Assembly: GCF_019977235.1 (NCBI RefSeq)
Contig: NZ_AP024646.1
Location: 620,001-684,000, forward strand
Source: Arthrobacter sp. StoSoilB5
GTDB lineage: Bacteria; Actinomycetota; Actinomycetes; Actinomycetales; Micrococcaceae
Direction of reading: 5' to 3'
DNA: 64,000 nt
This document shows, in pieces, positions 25,204-33,004 of this stretch (positions are counted from its first letter, which is position 1; the number at the start of each line of letters is the position of its first letter). Below the pieces are notes generated by a model, which worked only from the letters and a program-made list of their open reading frames with translations, was not told where the DNA came from and did no database searches. Made by a program: the position numbers and the translations under genes.

Positions 25204-26298
25204 TCAGCTGGCCTGCCACAGCTTGAATTGCTGCTCAGTCTTCTTCAGGTTCTGGGACCACCATTTGTCATCCCGAATGAGGATCTTGTCGGCCAGCAGC
25301 GGGCTGGTGGGAAGGGTGTCCGCCACCTCCTTGGGCAGTTTGGACAGCGCAGGTGTGTTCGCCAGGGTCAGGTTGGTGACGGTGTCGAAGGCAGCCCCGG
25401 CCTCGGCGTCGTTGGACATGAAGTTCATCAGCTTGAAAGCGGCTTCCTTGTTCTTTGCCCCCTTGGGGACCACAAAATAGTCGCCGGCCAGGACCGCGTT
25501 CTCGGCGGAGAAGTTCAGTTTCGCTCCGTCCTTGCGTGCGGCGTTGACCCGGTTGTTGAAGCTCGTTGACAGTGCCACCTCTCCTGACGTGAGCTGCTGG
25601 ATGGGCTCCTGGTTGGCCGAATGGTAAAGGAGGCGGTCCTTTCCGGGATGGTGGCCGAGGACCCGCAGCGCCCGGTCAACGTCAAGGGGGTAAATCTTGT
25701 CGAACGGCACGCCGTCAGCCAACAGGGCGGCTTCCAGCACGGAGCTGTCGGAAAGCTGGTTGTATACGGAGCGCTTGCCGTTGTACTTGTCCTGGTCGAA
25801 GAATTGCGCCCAATCCTTAGGCGCCTGCGCATCCGGAATGGCGTTCTGGTCCCAGGCCATGACGAACAGGAAGCTCAGGTACTTGATGCCGTACTCCGCC
25901 TTGGCGTAGCCGGGAAGCCCTTTGTCGCTGATGATGTCGTAGTCGAACTTTTCCAGCAGTCCTTCGGCCACGGCCGTTTCGTATTCCGGTGCTGTGATTT
26001 CCACCAGGTCCCATTGCACATCGCCGGATTGCACCTGCGCTTTGAGGGAGGCCAGGCTCGTGTTGGCAAGCAGCGTTGGCTGGATGCCCGTCTGTTTCGC
26101 AAAGGGATCCAGGATGGTCTGGGTGAACTGATCGTTGTAGGAACCACCGTAGGAAGTGACCGTGACGGTTTTGTTGGCAGCGGCGCTTTCGGCCGGCTTG
26201 GAGCTGCAGCCGGATAGTGCCAATCCGGCAAACGGCGTCAGCGCCGCTGCCTTGAGGATCTGCCTGCGGTCAAAAACGGGGGAACGGAAATCTGTCAT
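25204..26298 (-). CDS. ABC transporter substrate-binding lipoprotein, PotD-like
   Basis: About 364 aa. The N-terminus has a twin-arginine motif (DRRQILKAAALTPFAGLA) running into a lipobox (LSGC), so it is probably exported folded and anchored by lipid outside the cell. The mature part fits the extracellular polyamine-binding fold (VTVTSYGGSYNDQFTQTILDPFAKQTG; WDLVEITAPEYETAVAEGLLEKFDYD; ANQEPIQQLTSGEVALSTSFNNR). ATG 26298 is chosen because AGAGG lies eleven bases before it; ATG 26307 has it too close. First gene of the operon. The location next to putA suggests supply of amine compounds degraded toward glutamate, which is inference. Confidence 0.9.
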   Translation of the reverse strand: MTDFRSPVFDRRQILKAAALTPFAGLALSGCSSKPAESAAANKTVTVTSYGGSYNDQFTQTILDPFAKQTGIQPTLLANTSLASLKAQVQSGDVQWDLVEITAPEYETAVAEGLLEKFDYDIISDKGLPGYAKAEYGIKYLSFLFVMAWDQNAIPDAQAPKDWAQFFDQDKYNGKRSVYNQLSDSSVLEAALLADGVPFDKIYPLDVDRALRVLGHHPGKDRLLYHSANQEPIQQLTSGEVALSTSFNNRVNAARKDGAKLNFSAENAVLAGDYFVVPKGAKNKEAAFKLMNFMSNDAEAGAAFDTVTNLTLANTPALSKLPKEVADTLPTSPLLADKILIRDDKWWSQNLKKTEQQFKLWQAS

Positions 26299-26560
26299 GG
26301 CTCGCATTGCCTCTCATGTACGCCAACGTCCAGGCTCGCTTCAAGGAGACGAGCCATGGGGGAGACGGGCGTGTGCTGGGGTTACATCCTGAAGAAGGCT
26401 CTTGAAGCTTGAGGACGGCGGATTGCGCGCACCCTCCAGCAGAGCATTCGAAAGTTGGGTAGTCCGGCCGTCGTTCGGCCATTTGGGGTGCCGTAACTGT
26501 AACTGTGAGGTTGCTCACTAGTCAACGGTTGTATTGCATTAAGAAACAATTAGCTCAAGA
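26299..26560. other. Upstream region of the polyamine-type ABC operon
   Basis: About 260 bases between the binding-protein gene and the terminator at 26561. It must contain the leftward promoter. I see no gene and no riboswitch that I can name; several short GC-rich inverted repeats occur but none is convincing. Confidence 0.4.
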
Positions 26561-26593
26561 AGAAGCCCGCACGTGACGTGCGGGCTTCTTTCG
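26561..26593 (-). terminator. Terminator after the MpaB-type oxygenase gene
   Basis: Perfect 13-bp stem AGAAGCCCGCACG / CGTGCGGGCTTCT with a three-base loop, 25 bases beyond the stop codon at 26615. T-rich sequence lies on both sides, so it can work in either direction. Confidence 0.8.
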
Positions 26594-26614
26594 GGCTTCT
26601 TTCCAAGGTTGGCC

Positions 26615-27535
26615 TCACACCGCGTATCCCAGTCTTTGCAGGCGCCGTCGCGCTGCGAGTTCGCTGGGCCCGTGTGAGCCCAATGCCAGACGAACCATTC
26701 TCAGAACAATGCGGGCGGTGGTGATGGCAGGCAGGGGGACCGGACCCAAGCGGGCGGGTCGCAGACCCAGCATGTCCCGGTACTTGGGTTCAAGGCTCGC
26801 GACGGCGGCAGCGAACAGGATCCTGTAGCCCGGCTGGAGCAGCGGGCTAAGGGGTGGGCGGCGGATGAAGGCCACGGTTTCCGCCAGCCGTTCATCCGAG
26901 CGCAGGATCCCGGAGGCGTACCAGGCTTCCAGTTCCCCGCGCACCTGGGCTTCGGTGACCGGCGGATCCTCGATGCCCATGAGCCGGCCAGCCTGCGCCC
27001 ACTCGCGGACGTACGCATCCGCGCCTCCGGGTACCGGGCGGCCCCAGATGCGGTTGGCGGTAAGGAAGGAATCCGCGTAGGTGACATGGACCCAGCGAAG
27101 AAGTTCGGGATCGTTGGCTGCGTAATGGCGGTACGTGCCGGTTCCGTCCACATAGCTTCCCCGAACATGCTCGTGGATTTTCCGGACACGGTACGTAGCT
27201 GCCTCAGCGGCTTCCTTGGACCCATACGTGACAGTGAAGATCCAACGCACCGTATTGGCCAGCCGTCCCAGTGGATCTTCCTTGAAACCAGAGTGCTCGT
27301 AAACACCTGCAAGTGCGCCGGGGTGCAGGGCCTGCATCAGCAGGACCCTGATTCCGGCCACGATCGTCGCCATGGAGCCATGCACCGCCCAGACGGCCGA
27401 GCCCGGAAGGTGGTATCCGGCGTCGTTCCCTTCTGCGAGGCGGGGCACCCACTCAGGTGGCGTTCCGGACGTCCCCGTGAACGTGCGTTGCAGGTCGTAT
27501 CTGTACTCGGTGAGGTAATTCCTCATGCATCCCAT
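26615..27535 (-). CDS. MpaB-family (DUF2236) oxygenase-like protein
   Basis: About 306 aa. Family signature residues are present: GSAVWAVHGSMATIVAGIRVLLMQALHPGALAGVYEHSGF, RVRKIHEHVRGSYVDGTGTYRHYAANDPELLRWVH and ADSFLTANRIWG, including the conserved histidines thought to bind haem in this latex-clearing/MpaB superfamily. Substrate unknown. ATG 27535 is chosen because an AAGAG lies before it; the open frame extends upstream into the MFS gene and that part looks like antisense coding noise. It ends at a terminator and starts 91 bases after the MFS stop. Confidence 0.85.
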   Translation of the reverse strand: MGCMRNYLTEYRYDLQRTFTGTSGTPPEWVPRLAEGNDAGYHLPGSAVWAVHGSMATIVAGIRVLLMQALHPGALAGVYEHSGFKEDPLGRLANTVRWIFTVTYGSKEAAEAATYRVRKIHEHVRGSYVDGTGTYRHYAANDPELLRWVHVTYADSFLTANRIWGRPVPGGADAYVREWAQAGRLMGIEDPPVTEAQVRGELEAWYASGILRSDERLAETVAFIRRPPLSPLLQPGYRILFAAAVASLEPKYRDMLGLRPARLGPVPLPAITTARIVLRMVRLALGSHGPSELAARRRLQRLGYAV

Positions 27536-27626
27536 GAGACCGCTCTTCGCCGAACCTGTACAGAGCAGGCCGTGAACAGCTCCGGCCCCCATGGCAACGC
27601 CATGGGGGCCGGAGGGTTCGCGCGGA

Positions 27627-29066
27627 CTAAACCCGGATCCGGCGCCTTGACGGTGCTGCGGCCACCAGCAGGGCCGCGATGGCGACGGCGGCACTCAGGA
27701 TCAGGCCCGGACGGTACTGTTCCAGCATGGCTTGGGCGCTGAGCGTTCCTCTGGCCTCTCCGTGCCCACTCACCAAAGCGGTGGTGACTGCCAGGACCAG
27801 TGCGGCTCCCACCTGCGTGCTGGTCTGGATCAAACCGGCAGCCAAGCCTTGCTCGGAGTCCTTGATGCCGGTGGTGGCCTGGACGTTGATGGATGGGAAG
27901 GCCAGGGCGAAACCAATGCCCAGGAGGATCACCGAGGGCAGGATGTCCAAAGCGTAGTTGGGTGTGGTGCCAACCCGGAGGAAAAGGACATAGCCCAATC
28001 CAAGTGCGGTGAGGCCCGTGAGGATCAGCTGGGTGGCGCCGAATTTCTCGATCAGCCGGTCAGCAAAGGGTGCGCTCGTTGCCACCAGTAGTCCGGCTGG
28101 CAGCAAGGCCAATGCCATGCCCAAGGGCGTCCAACCGAGAACCGACTGCAGGAACATGGTGACGATGAACTGGAAGCTCAAGTAAGAACCGAAAAGCCCA
28201 ACGGCGCTGAGGTTGGCCCTGGCCACCCAGCCTTCCTTGAGGATGCCGAAACGGATCAGCGGGTGCTTCACCTTGTTGTCGATCACCGCGAAGGCTGCAA
28301 GCACGGCTGCAGAGATTGCGAATCCGGCGATAGTTGCCACAGATCCCCAGCCCTGCTCAGGTGCTGAAACCAACGTGTAGACGAGACCGAGCATGCCCAG
28401 CGCGAGGGTCACCGCACCCCAGATGTCATGCCCGCTGTTTTCAGCGGACGGTTTGTCCTTCGGAATGAATTTCATGCCCAGCACGACCACGGCCACCGCG
28501 ATCGGCACGGACACCAGGAACGTCCACCGCCAGCTCAGGCTGGTCATCAGTCCACCGACCACAAGGCCCAACGAGAAGCCGCTGGCGCCGAACGTGGTGA
28601 AGATGGACAACGCCTTGTTGCGCTCGCGGCCCTCGGCAAAGTTGGTAGTGATGATGGAGAAACCTGTGGGCGCGGTGAACGCTGCGGCGAGACCCTTGAC
28701 GAATCGCGTAGCGATCAGGATTGCGGGATCGTCCACCAGGCCACCCAGCAGTGATGCTGCGGCGAACACGGCCAGGGCTATGAGGAATATACGACGGCGG
28801 CCCAACAGGTCCGCGAGCCGGCCGCCCAGGAGCAACAGACTTCCATACCCCAGGACATAGGCAGAAACGATCCACTGGAGGGAATCGGTTCCGAGGTTGA
28901 GTTCCTGTCCGATGGAAGGCAGGGCCACGCCAACCATGGAAACGTCCAGCCCATCCAAGGCGAGGACGGTGCACACAACCATCAGCAGCAGCCACTGGGC
29001 GCGCGTCCAGCGGACGGCTGAAACCAAGGGTTCGGCGGATCTTTGAAGGGTGGTGGGTGATGTCAT
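27627..29066 (-). CDS. MFS transporter, DHA2-type drug/efflux family
   Basis: 479 aa, about 14 hydrophobic helices. Motifs: ALDGLDVSMVGVALPSIGQEL in helix 1, GGRLADLLGRRR (motif A) between helices 2 and 3, RFVKGLAAAFTAPTGFSI (motif B) and GLVVGGLMTSLSWRWTFLVSVP (motif C of antiporters), as in QacA/EmrB proton-coupled exporters. Divergent from a MarR regulator with operator-like inverted repeats in the 96-base gap, so regulated efflux is the likely role; the compound is unknown. Confidence 0.92.
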   Translation of the reverse strand: MTSPTTLQRSAEPLVSAVRWTRAQWLLLMVVCTVLALDGLDVSMVGVALPSIGQELNLGTDSLQWIVSAYVLGYGSLLLLGGRLADLLGRRRIFLIALAVFAAASLLGGLVDDPAILIATRFVKGLAAAFTAPTGFSIITTNFAEGRERNKALSIFTTFGASGFSLGLVVGGLMTSLSWRWTFLVSVPIAVAVVVLGMKFIPKDKPSAENSGHDIWGAVTLALGMLGLVYTLVSAPEQGWGSVATIAGFAISAAVLAAFAVIDNKVKHPLIRFGILKEGWVARANLSAVGLFGSYLSFQFIVTMFLQSVLGWTPLGMALALLPAGLLVATSAPFADRLIEKFGATQLILTGLTALGLGYVLFLRVGTTPNYALDILPSVILLGIGFALAFPSINVQATTGIKDSEQGLAAGLIQTSTQVGAALVLAVTTALVSGHGEARGTLSAQAMLEQYRPGLILSAAVAIAALLVAAAPSRRRIRV

Positions 29067-29080
29067 GCGTTCAATCTATA

Positions 29081-29157
29081 TGACGCGTCATTCGATGACA
29101 AGGAATATGACACGGAATATTATGACGTGGATTCTAACGGTGGAATGGACTAGAATC
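29081..29157. promoter_or_regulatory. Operator region between MFS pump and marR
   Basis: Two inverted repeats: TGACGCGTCA (29081-29090, perfect) and GATTCTA (29130-29136) with TAGAATC (29151-29157). The second ends six bases before the marR start at 29163 and the first is 15 bases before the pump start at 29066. These are candidate MarR sites. Confidence 0.55.
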
Positions 29158-29162
29158 GGGGC

Positions 29163-29540
29163 ATGGCAACGACGCGTGACCGCCAGCTGGTTGAGCAGTG
29201 GCGCAGCATTCAGGACTCCTACTTCCGCACCGCAGGAGCCATTGACCGCGCCCTGGAGGCCAAGTTCGATATCGGCCTGAACGAGTTCGAAATTCTGGAC
29301 CTCGTGGCCGAAAGCACCGATGCCGCTTGCCGCATGAAGGCCTTGGGGGAGCGCACCCCCATGACTCAAAGCGCCGTGTCCAAGGTGGTGGACAGGCTGG
29401 AAAAAGCAGGTCTGGTCTCCCGCCAAACGTGCGCCGATGATCGTCGGTCCTTGTTTCTGGAGCTCACAGACGCCGGCCGCGCCCTGCATGAATCCGCTGC
29501 CGTGGAACATCGTGCACTGCTCAAGGAAAACCTCGGCTAA
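29163..29540 (+). CDS. MarR-family transcriptional regulator
   Basis: 125 aa, short for MarR (usual 140-160) but complete in the winged helix: FEILDLVAESTDAACRMKALGER then MTQSAVSKVVDRLEKAGLVSRQTCADDRRSLFLELTDAGRAL, including the DxR wing motif. Presumed repressor of the divergent DHA2 pump gene. It ends soon after the last helix, so the dimerisation region at the C-terminus is reduced. Confidence 0.88.
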   Translation: MATTRDRQLVEQWRSIQDSYFRTAGAIDRALEAKFDIGLNEFEILDLVAESTDAACRMKALGERTPMTQSAVSKVVDRLEKAGLVSRQTCADDRRSLFLELTDAGRALHESAAVEHRALLKENLG

Positions 29541-29697
29541 GCGGCCTCCGCGAACCTCAAGATCTCTTGAGCAAAAACTGAGGTAACCCTGCGCTTCATT
29601 GCCCTTGGAAACACTTTATTTTCATGGTGATTCCCGCAACAATGGTGCTTGCACGCCAGGCTGGGGTTTGGTGCCGCTGGCTTTGGGGAGTGTTCTT

Positions 29698-31323
29698 GTG
29701 GGCAAGCATAGTGAGTCTGACCGGTTTGTAGACCTGGTGCGCACCGATGGTTTCCGTCGCGTGCTCATCGCCGGAATCCTGGCGGCCGTAGCGTTCATCG
29801 CCTTTGGCTTCCAACCCCTGACTTCCGTCTCTACCGGTTCCGTGGATGGTTCTGTGGCGCAAGGCGTCGTTGGACCTATGTCGCTGGGCAGCCTCGTGCC
29901 GCCGGAAGCCGAAACCACGGTGATTGACACCATGCCCGAGCCGCCCGCGCAACAGGCCGGCACGCCCATGGTCTACTTCGATCGCGCAATCGTCCGGACC
30001 GTGGCCAAGGATGGCTCCGCCGGCCTGACCGTTGCATCTGCGGGACTATCGCGACCACCAACCGGCAGCCTCTACGCGCCGCTGGAAGTCCTCAATCCGA
30101 GCTCCCCGTACGGCTACCGCTACAGTCCGCTGACTGGACTTCCCGGCGAGTTCCACTGGGGCCAGGATTACGCCGCAGCATGCGGCACCCGCGTCTACGC
30201 CGCAGACGCCGGCGTGGTCAGGGCCGTCGGTTGGCACATCTGGGGTGGCGGCAACCGTGTTGAGATTGAACACGGCAATGGCCTTGTCACCACGTACAAC
30301 CACCTCCAGGCAATAGGTGTTACGCAGGGCCAGTCCGTGCGCGTCGGGGAAGTCATCGCCCAGGTCGGGACCACAGGGTGGTCCACTGGTTGCCACCTGC
30401 ACTTTGAGACGATCGTGAACGGCCTGCACACCAACCCCAACGGCTGGACCTACCTGCCCCTCCGGCAGGTTGATCCGCTGCAGAACATCACCATGGTGAA
30501 CTACCAGCCTGGAGTTGGAACGGGTTCCTCGGCTACGCCCCAGTGGGCCGTGCCCGTGGGAGACAGCAGCAACCGCGCCATCATCGGTGGGGACCACGAG
30601 GAGAGTGTTGCTCCTACGGTGACCGTACCTCCGAGCACCTCGGGCACTGGCACCACCACAACGCAGCCCTCTACGCAGACGCCACCCGCAACGTCGACGC
30701 CTACGCAGACGGTCACTCCGACTCCGACGCTCACCGCGACCCCAACACCGACGGCGACGGCTACAGCGACGGCCACGGCTACCTCAACAGCGACGGCCAC
30801 CGCGACGCCAAGCCCGACGGCGACTTCTACACCGACGGCCACGGCTACCTCAACAGCGACGCCTAGCACAACGACTACGGGCACAACGACTACGGGCACA
30901 ACGAGCACTGGAACCACGAGCACCGGAACCACGACTACTGCGCCCAGCACGTCGACGGTAGCCCCCAACACCGCCACGGCGCCGGTGGCTCAACCAGCGC
31001 CCGCTGATCCGGCCCCTGTAGCTGTGGCCCCTGCCCCGGTTGCCCCTGCGCCGGCCGAAGTCGCGCCCGCACCCGTGGCTGTTGCCCCTGCGCCCGTGGT
31101 TGCAGCACCTGAACCGGCCCCCACTGCGGTCACTCAATCCGTAGCTCCGGTTGCTCCTGTGCCAGCAGCACCAGTTCCGGCACCCGCCCCAGTCGCCGTG
31201 CTTCCGTCGACGCCACCGGCAGTGGTCCTTCCGCCTGGATACATCCTCATTGGCCCGGACATGGTCCAGCGGCCGGACGGCGTGATCGTGCCGTTGTCTA
31301 CCCTCATCCTTCCCACCTCATAA
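29698..31323 (+). CDS. M23-family peptidoglycan metallopeptidase with Thr/Pro/Ala-rich tail
   Basis: 541 aa. GTG 29698 is chosen because GGGGAG precedes it and the resulting N-terminus is a short cytoplasmic tail plus one helix (VLIAGILAAVAFIAFGF), i.e. membrane anchor or signal. The LytM domain covers about 120-265: SSPYGYRYSPLTGLPGEFHWGQDYA with zinc ligands His153 and Asp157, and the third at GCHLHFE (His233, His235). After about residue 300 the sequence is a low-complexity tail, first Thr-rich with short TATATA-type blocks, then Ala-Pro repeats (PAPVAVAPAPVVAAP), ending PPGYILIGPDMVQRPDGVIVPLS. The tail probably spans or binds the wall. Confidence 0.88.
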   Translation: MGKHSESDRFVDLVRTDGFRRVLIAGILAAVAFIAFGFQPLTSVSTGSVDGSVAQGVVGPMSLGSLVPPEAETTVIDTMPEPPAQQAGTPMVYFDRAIVRTVAKDGSAGLTVASAGLSRPPTGSLYAPLEVLNPSSPYGYRYSPLTGLPGEFHWGQDYAAACGTRVYAADAGVVRAVGWHIWGGGNRVEIEHGNGLVTTYNHLQAIGVTQGQSVRVGEVIAQVGTTGWSTGCHLHFETIVNGLHTNPNGWTYLPLRQVDPLQNITMVNYQPGVGTGSSATPQWAVPVGDSSNRAIIGGDHEESVAPTVTVPPSTSGTGTTTTQPSTQTPPATSTPTQTVTPTPTLTATPTPTATATATATATSTATATATPSPTATSTPTATATSTATPSTTTTGTTTTGTTSTGTTSTGTTTTAPSTSTVAPNTATAPVAQPAPADPAPVAVAPAPVAPAPAEVAPAPVAVAPAPVVAAPEPAPTAVTQSVAPVAPVPAAPVPAPAPVAVLPSTPPAVVLPPGYILIGPDMVQRPDGVIVPLSTLILPTS

Positions 31324-31418
31324 GCCAGCGTAGGTACTCCTACGTTTCATGGCTTGGGCAGCTCCCGTAAGCTCGATGGCGGCAATCCCGCCAGACGACG
31401 TAGTCAGGAAGCGATCAC

Positions 31419-31901
31419 ATGAGAACCCTATACAGCATTCCCCTCACCTTCAACGATGGCTCTGAGGCAGACTTCGGACGCTTTGAAGGGAAAGCGGTCC
31501 TGGTTGTGAATGTCGCTTCCAAGTGCGGCTACACCCGCCAATATGTGGGCCTTGAGGAGCTCTACGGAAAGTACCGTGAGGACGGCTTGGAAATCCTCGG
31601 CGTGCCCTGCAACCAGTTTGGCGGCCAGGAGCCCGGCGCCGACGAGGAAATCGCGGAGTTCTGCGAACGCAACTTTGGCGTCTCTTTCCCGCTCACCAGC
31701 AAGGCCAACGTGCTGGGCAAGGAGCAGCACCCGTTGTTCGCCGAGCTGACCCAGGACGAGTCCGGGCAGCCGGTCAAGGTCAAGTGGAACTTCGAGAAGT
31801 TCGTCATAAACCGTGACGGCGAGCTGGTTGCAAGGTTTCCCTCAAGCGTGGAACCTGACGCGCAGGAATTGGTTGACGCGCTTGAAAAGGCCTTGTCATA
31901 A
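31419..31901 (+). CDS. Glutathione-peroxidase-family thiol peroxidase
   Basis: 160 aa. Reduces hydroperoxides; in actinobacteria, which lack glutathione, it is likely recycled by thioredoxin or mycothiol. The active-site tetrad is present: Cys36 (NVASKCGYTRQYVGLEEL), Gln70 (GVPCNQFGGQEP), Trp123 and Asn124 (WNFEKF). Cysteine replaces selenocysteine, so it is a Cys-type enzyme; Cys82 (EFCERNFG) could be the resolving cysteine. ATG 31419 follows AGGAAG. Single-gene unit. Confidence 0.93.
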   Translation: MRTLYSIPLTFNDGSEADFGRFEGKAVLVVNVASKCGYTRQYVGLEELYGKYREDGLEILGVPCNQFGGQEPGADEEIAEFCERNFGVSFPLTSKANVLGKEQHPLFAELTQDESGQPVKVKWNFEKFVINRDGELVARFPSSVEPDAQELVDALEKALS

Positions 31902-32041
31902 GCATCAATACCCTCGAAGGGAGAAAGTAATTTTCCAACATTCCGCCGGCAGTTCGCCTGTTGTTGGCTTGTTGTCTGGTTGGATTGGCAGTACTGGAAT
32001 GACACGGGGGACACCGTCTCCCACCAAACGCTAAGGCAGCT

Positions 32042-32995
32042 ATGGAGCTCATCGAGGCCGAGTACCCCAAACCAGGTCATGTGCTTTTGCACCTGAGTGA
32101 TCTTCACCTGGTGGCCGGTCCAGGCACGCTCCACGGTTCTGTGGACAGTGCTGCGAGGCTCCAGGAGATCTGCGATCAGATCATTGCCTCCAGGATCAGG
32201 CCCGAGGCCATCATTTTCACCGGGGACCTCGCGGACAAAGGCGAGTTCCAAGCCTACAAACGGCTTCGCGAAATGATTGAGCCTGCGTGCAATTCGCTCG
32301 GAGCGAAGGCCATTTGGGCCATGGGCAACCACGACAACCGCGCCAATTTCCGCTCCGCGTTCCTGGATGCCTCGGCAGCGAGCCGCCCACAGGACCCCGT
32401 GGACCGCAGCTACTTCGTCAACGGGCTCCGTATCATCACCTTGGACACCACCGTCCCAGGACGCCACCACGGCGAGTTGTCCGAATCGCAGCTACAGTGG
32501 CTGGCTGCAGAGTTGGCTACTCCCGCTCCCGACGGCACCATCCTCGCCCTGCACCACCCGCCTGTCCCGTGCGTCCAGGACCTCGCAGTGTTGGTGGAGT
32601 TGCGCGGCCAAGCCGCACTGGCCGCCGTCGTCCGCAATTCCGACGTCCGCACCATCCTGGCCGGTCACCTGCATTACTCCACGACCGCGGCCTTCGCCGG
32701 CGTCCCGGTGTCAGTCGCGTCGGCGACGTGCTATACCCAGGACCTTGGCGTGCGTGCCGGCGGACAGCGGGGGCGGGACGGTGCCCAGTCCTACAACATG
32801 GTGCACGTCTACGAGCACACGATCGTGCATTCGGTGGTGCCCATGTCCGGTGGCGAAACTGTTGGCGAGCCTGTGGACGCTGCCGAAGTCCAGCGCCGTC
32901 TCACTGAAGCAGGAATCAGGATTCCGAAGCGCTCCCGGATGGAACCAGTGGTGCCGGCCCAGGAACTCGTCTCCCAATCGAACAACAGGGACTGA
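32042..32995 (+). CDS. Calcineurin-like phosphoesterase, CpdA type (cyclic nucleotide phosphodiesterase)
   Basis: 317 aa. Two-metal phosphoesterase with the full motif set: SDLHL (Asp20, His22), [10 protein letters not shown] (Asp62), MGNHDNR (Asn96, His97, Asp98), LALHHPPVP and AGHLHYST. Similar to 3',5'-cAMP phosphodiesterases of the CpdA/Rv0805 group, which in Actinobacteria also act on other phosphodiesters. It lies in the cytoplasm (no signal peptide). The AAGGC-type ribosome site is weak. Tail to tail with the Stealth gene, nine bases apart. Confidence 0.9.
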   Translation: MELIEAEYPKPGHVLLHLSDLHLVAGPGTLHGSVDSAARLQEICDQIIASRIRPEAIIFTGDLADKGEFQAYKRLREMIEPACNSLGAKAIWAMGNHDNRANFRSAFLDASAASRPQDPVDRSYFVNGLRIITLDTTVPGRHHGELSESQLQWLAAELATPAPDGTILALHHPPVPCVQDLAVLVELRGQAALAAVVRNSDVRTILAGHLHYSTTAAFAGVPVSVASATCYTQDLGVRAGGQRGRDGAQSYNMVHVYEHTIVHSVVPMSGGETVGEPVDAAEVQRRLTEAGIRIPKRSRMEPVVPAQELVSQSNNRD

Positions 32996-33004
32996 TCCGG
33001 TTCC

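Noticed and set aside
29540..29697. Possible c-di-AMP (ydaO-type) riboswitch before the M23 peptidase
   Set aside because: Actinobacterial wall hydrolase genes sometimes have one, but the expected conserved blocks could not be found in this leader.
30543..30866. Asp/Gly-rich frame within the M23 gene resembling calcium-binding repeats
   Set aside because: It is the shifted reading of the Thr-rich codons; the main frame has the LytM domain upstream in continuous translation.
30700..30870. CRISPR-like repeat array
   Set aside because: The repeats are degenerate Thr/Ala codon runs inside a gene without regular spacers or cas genes.
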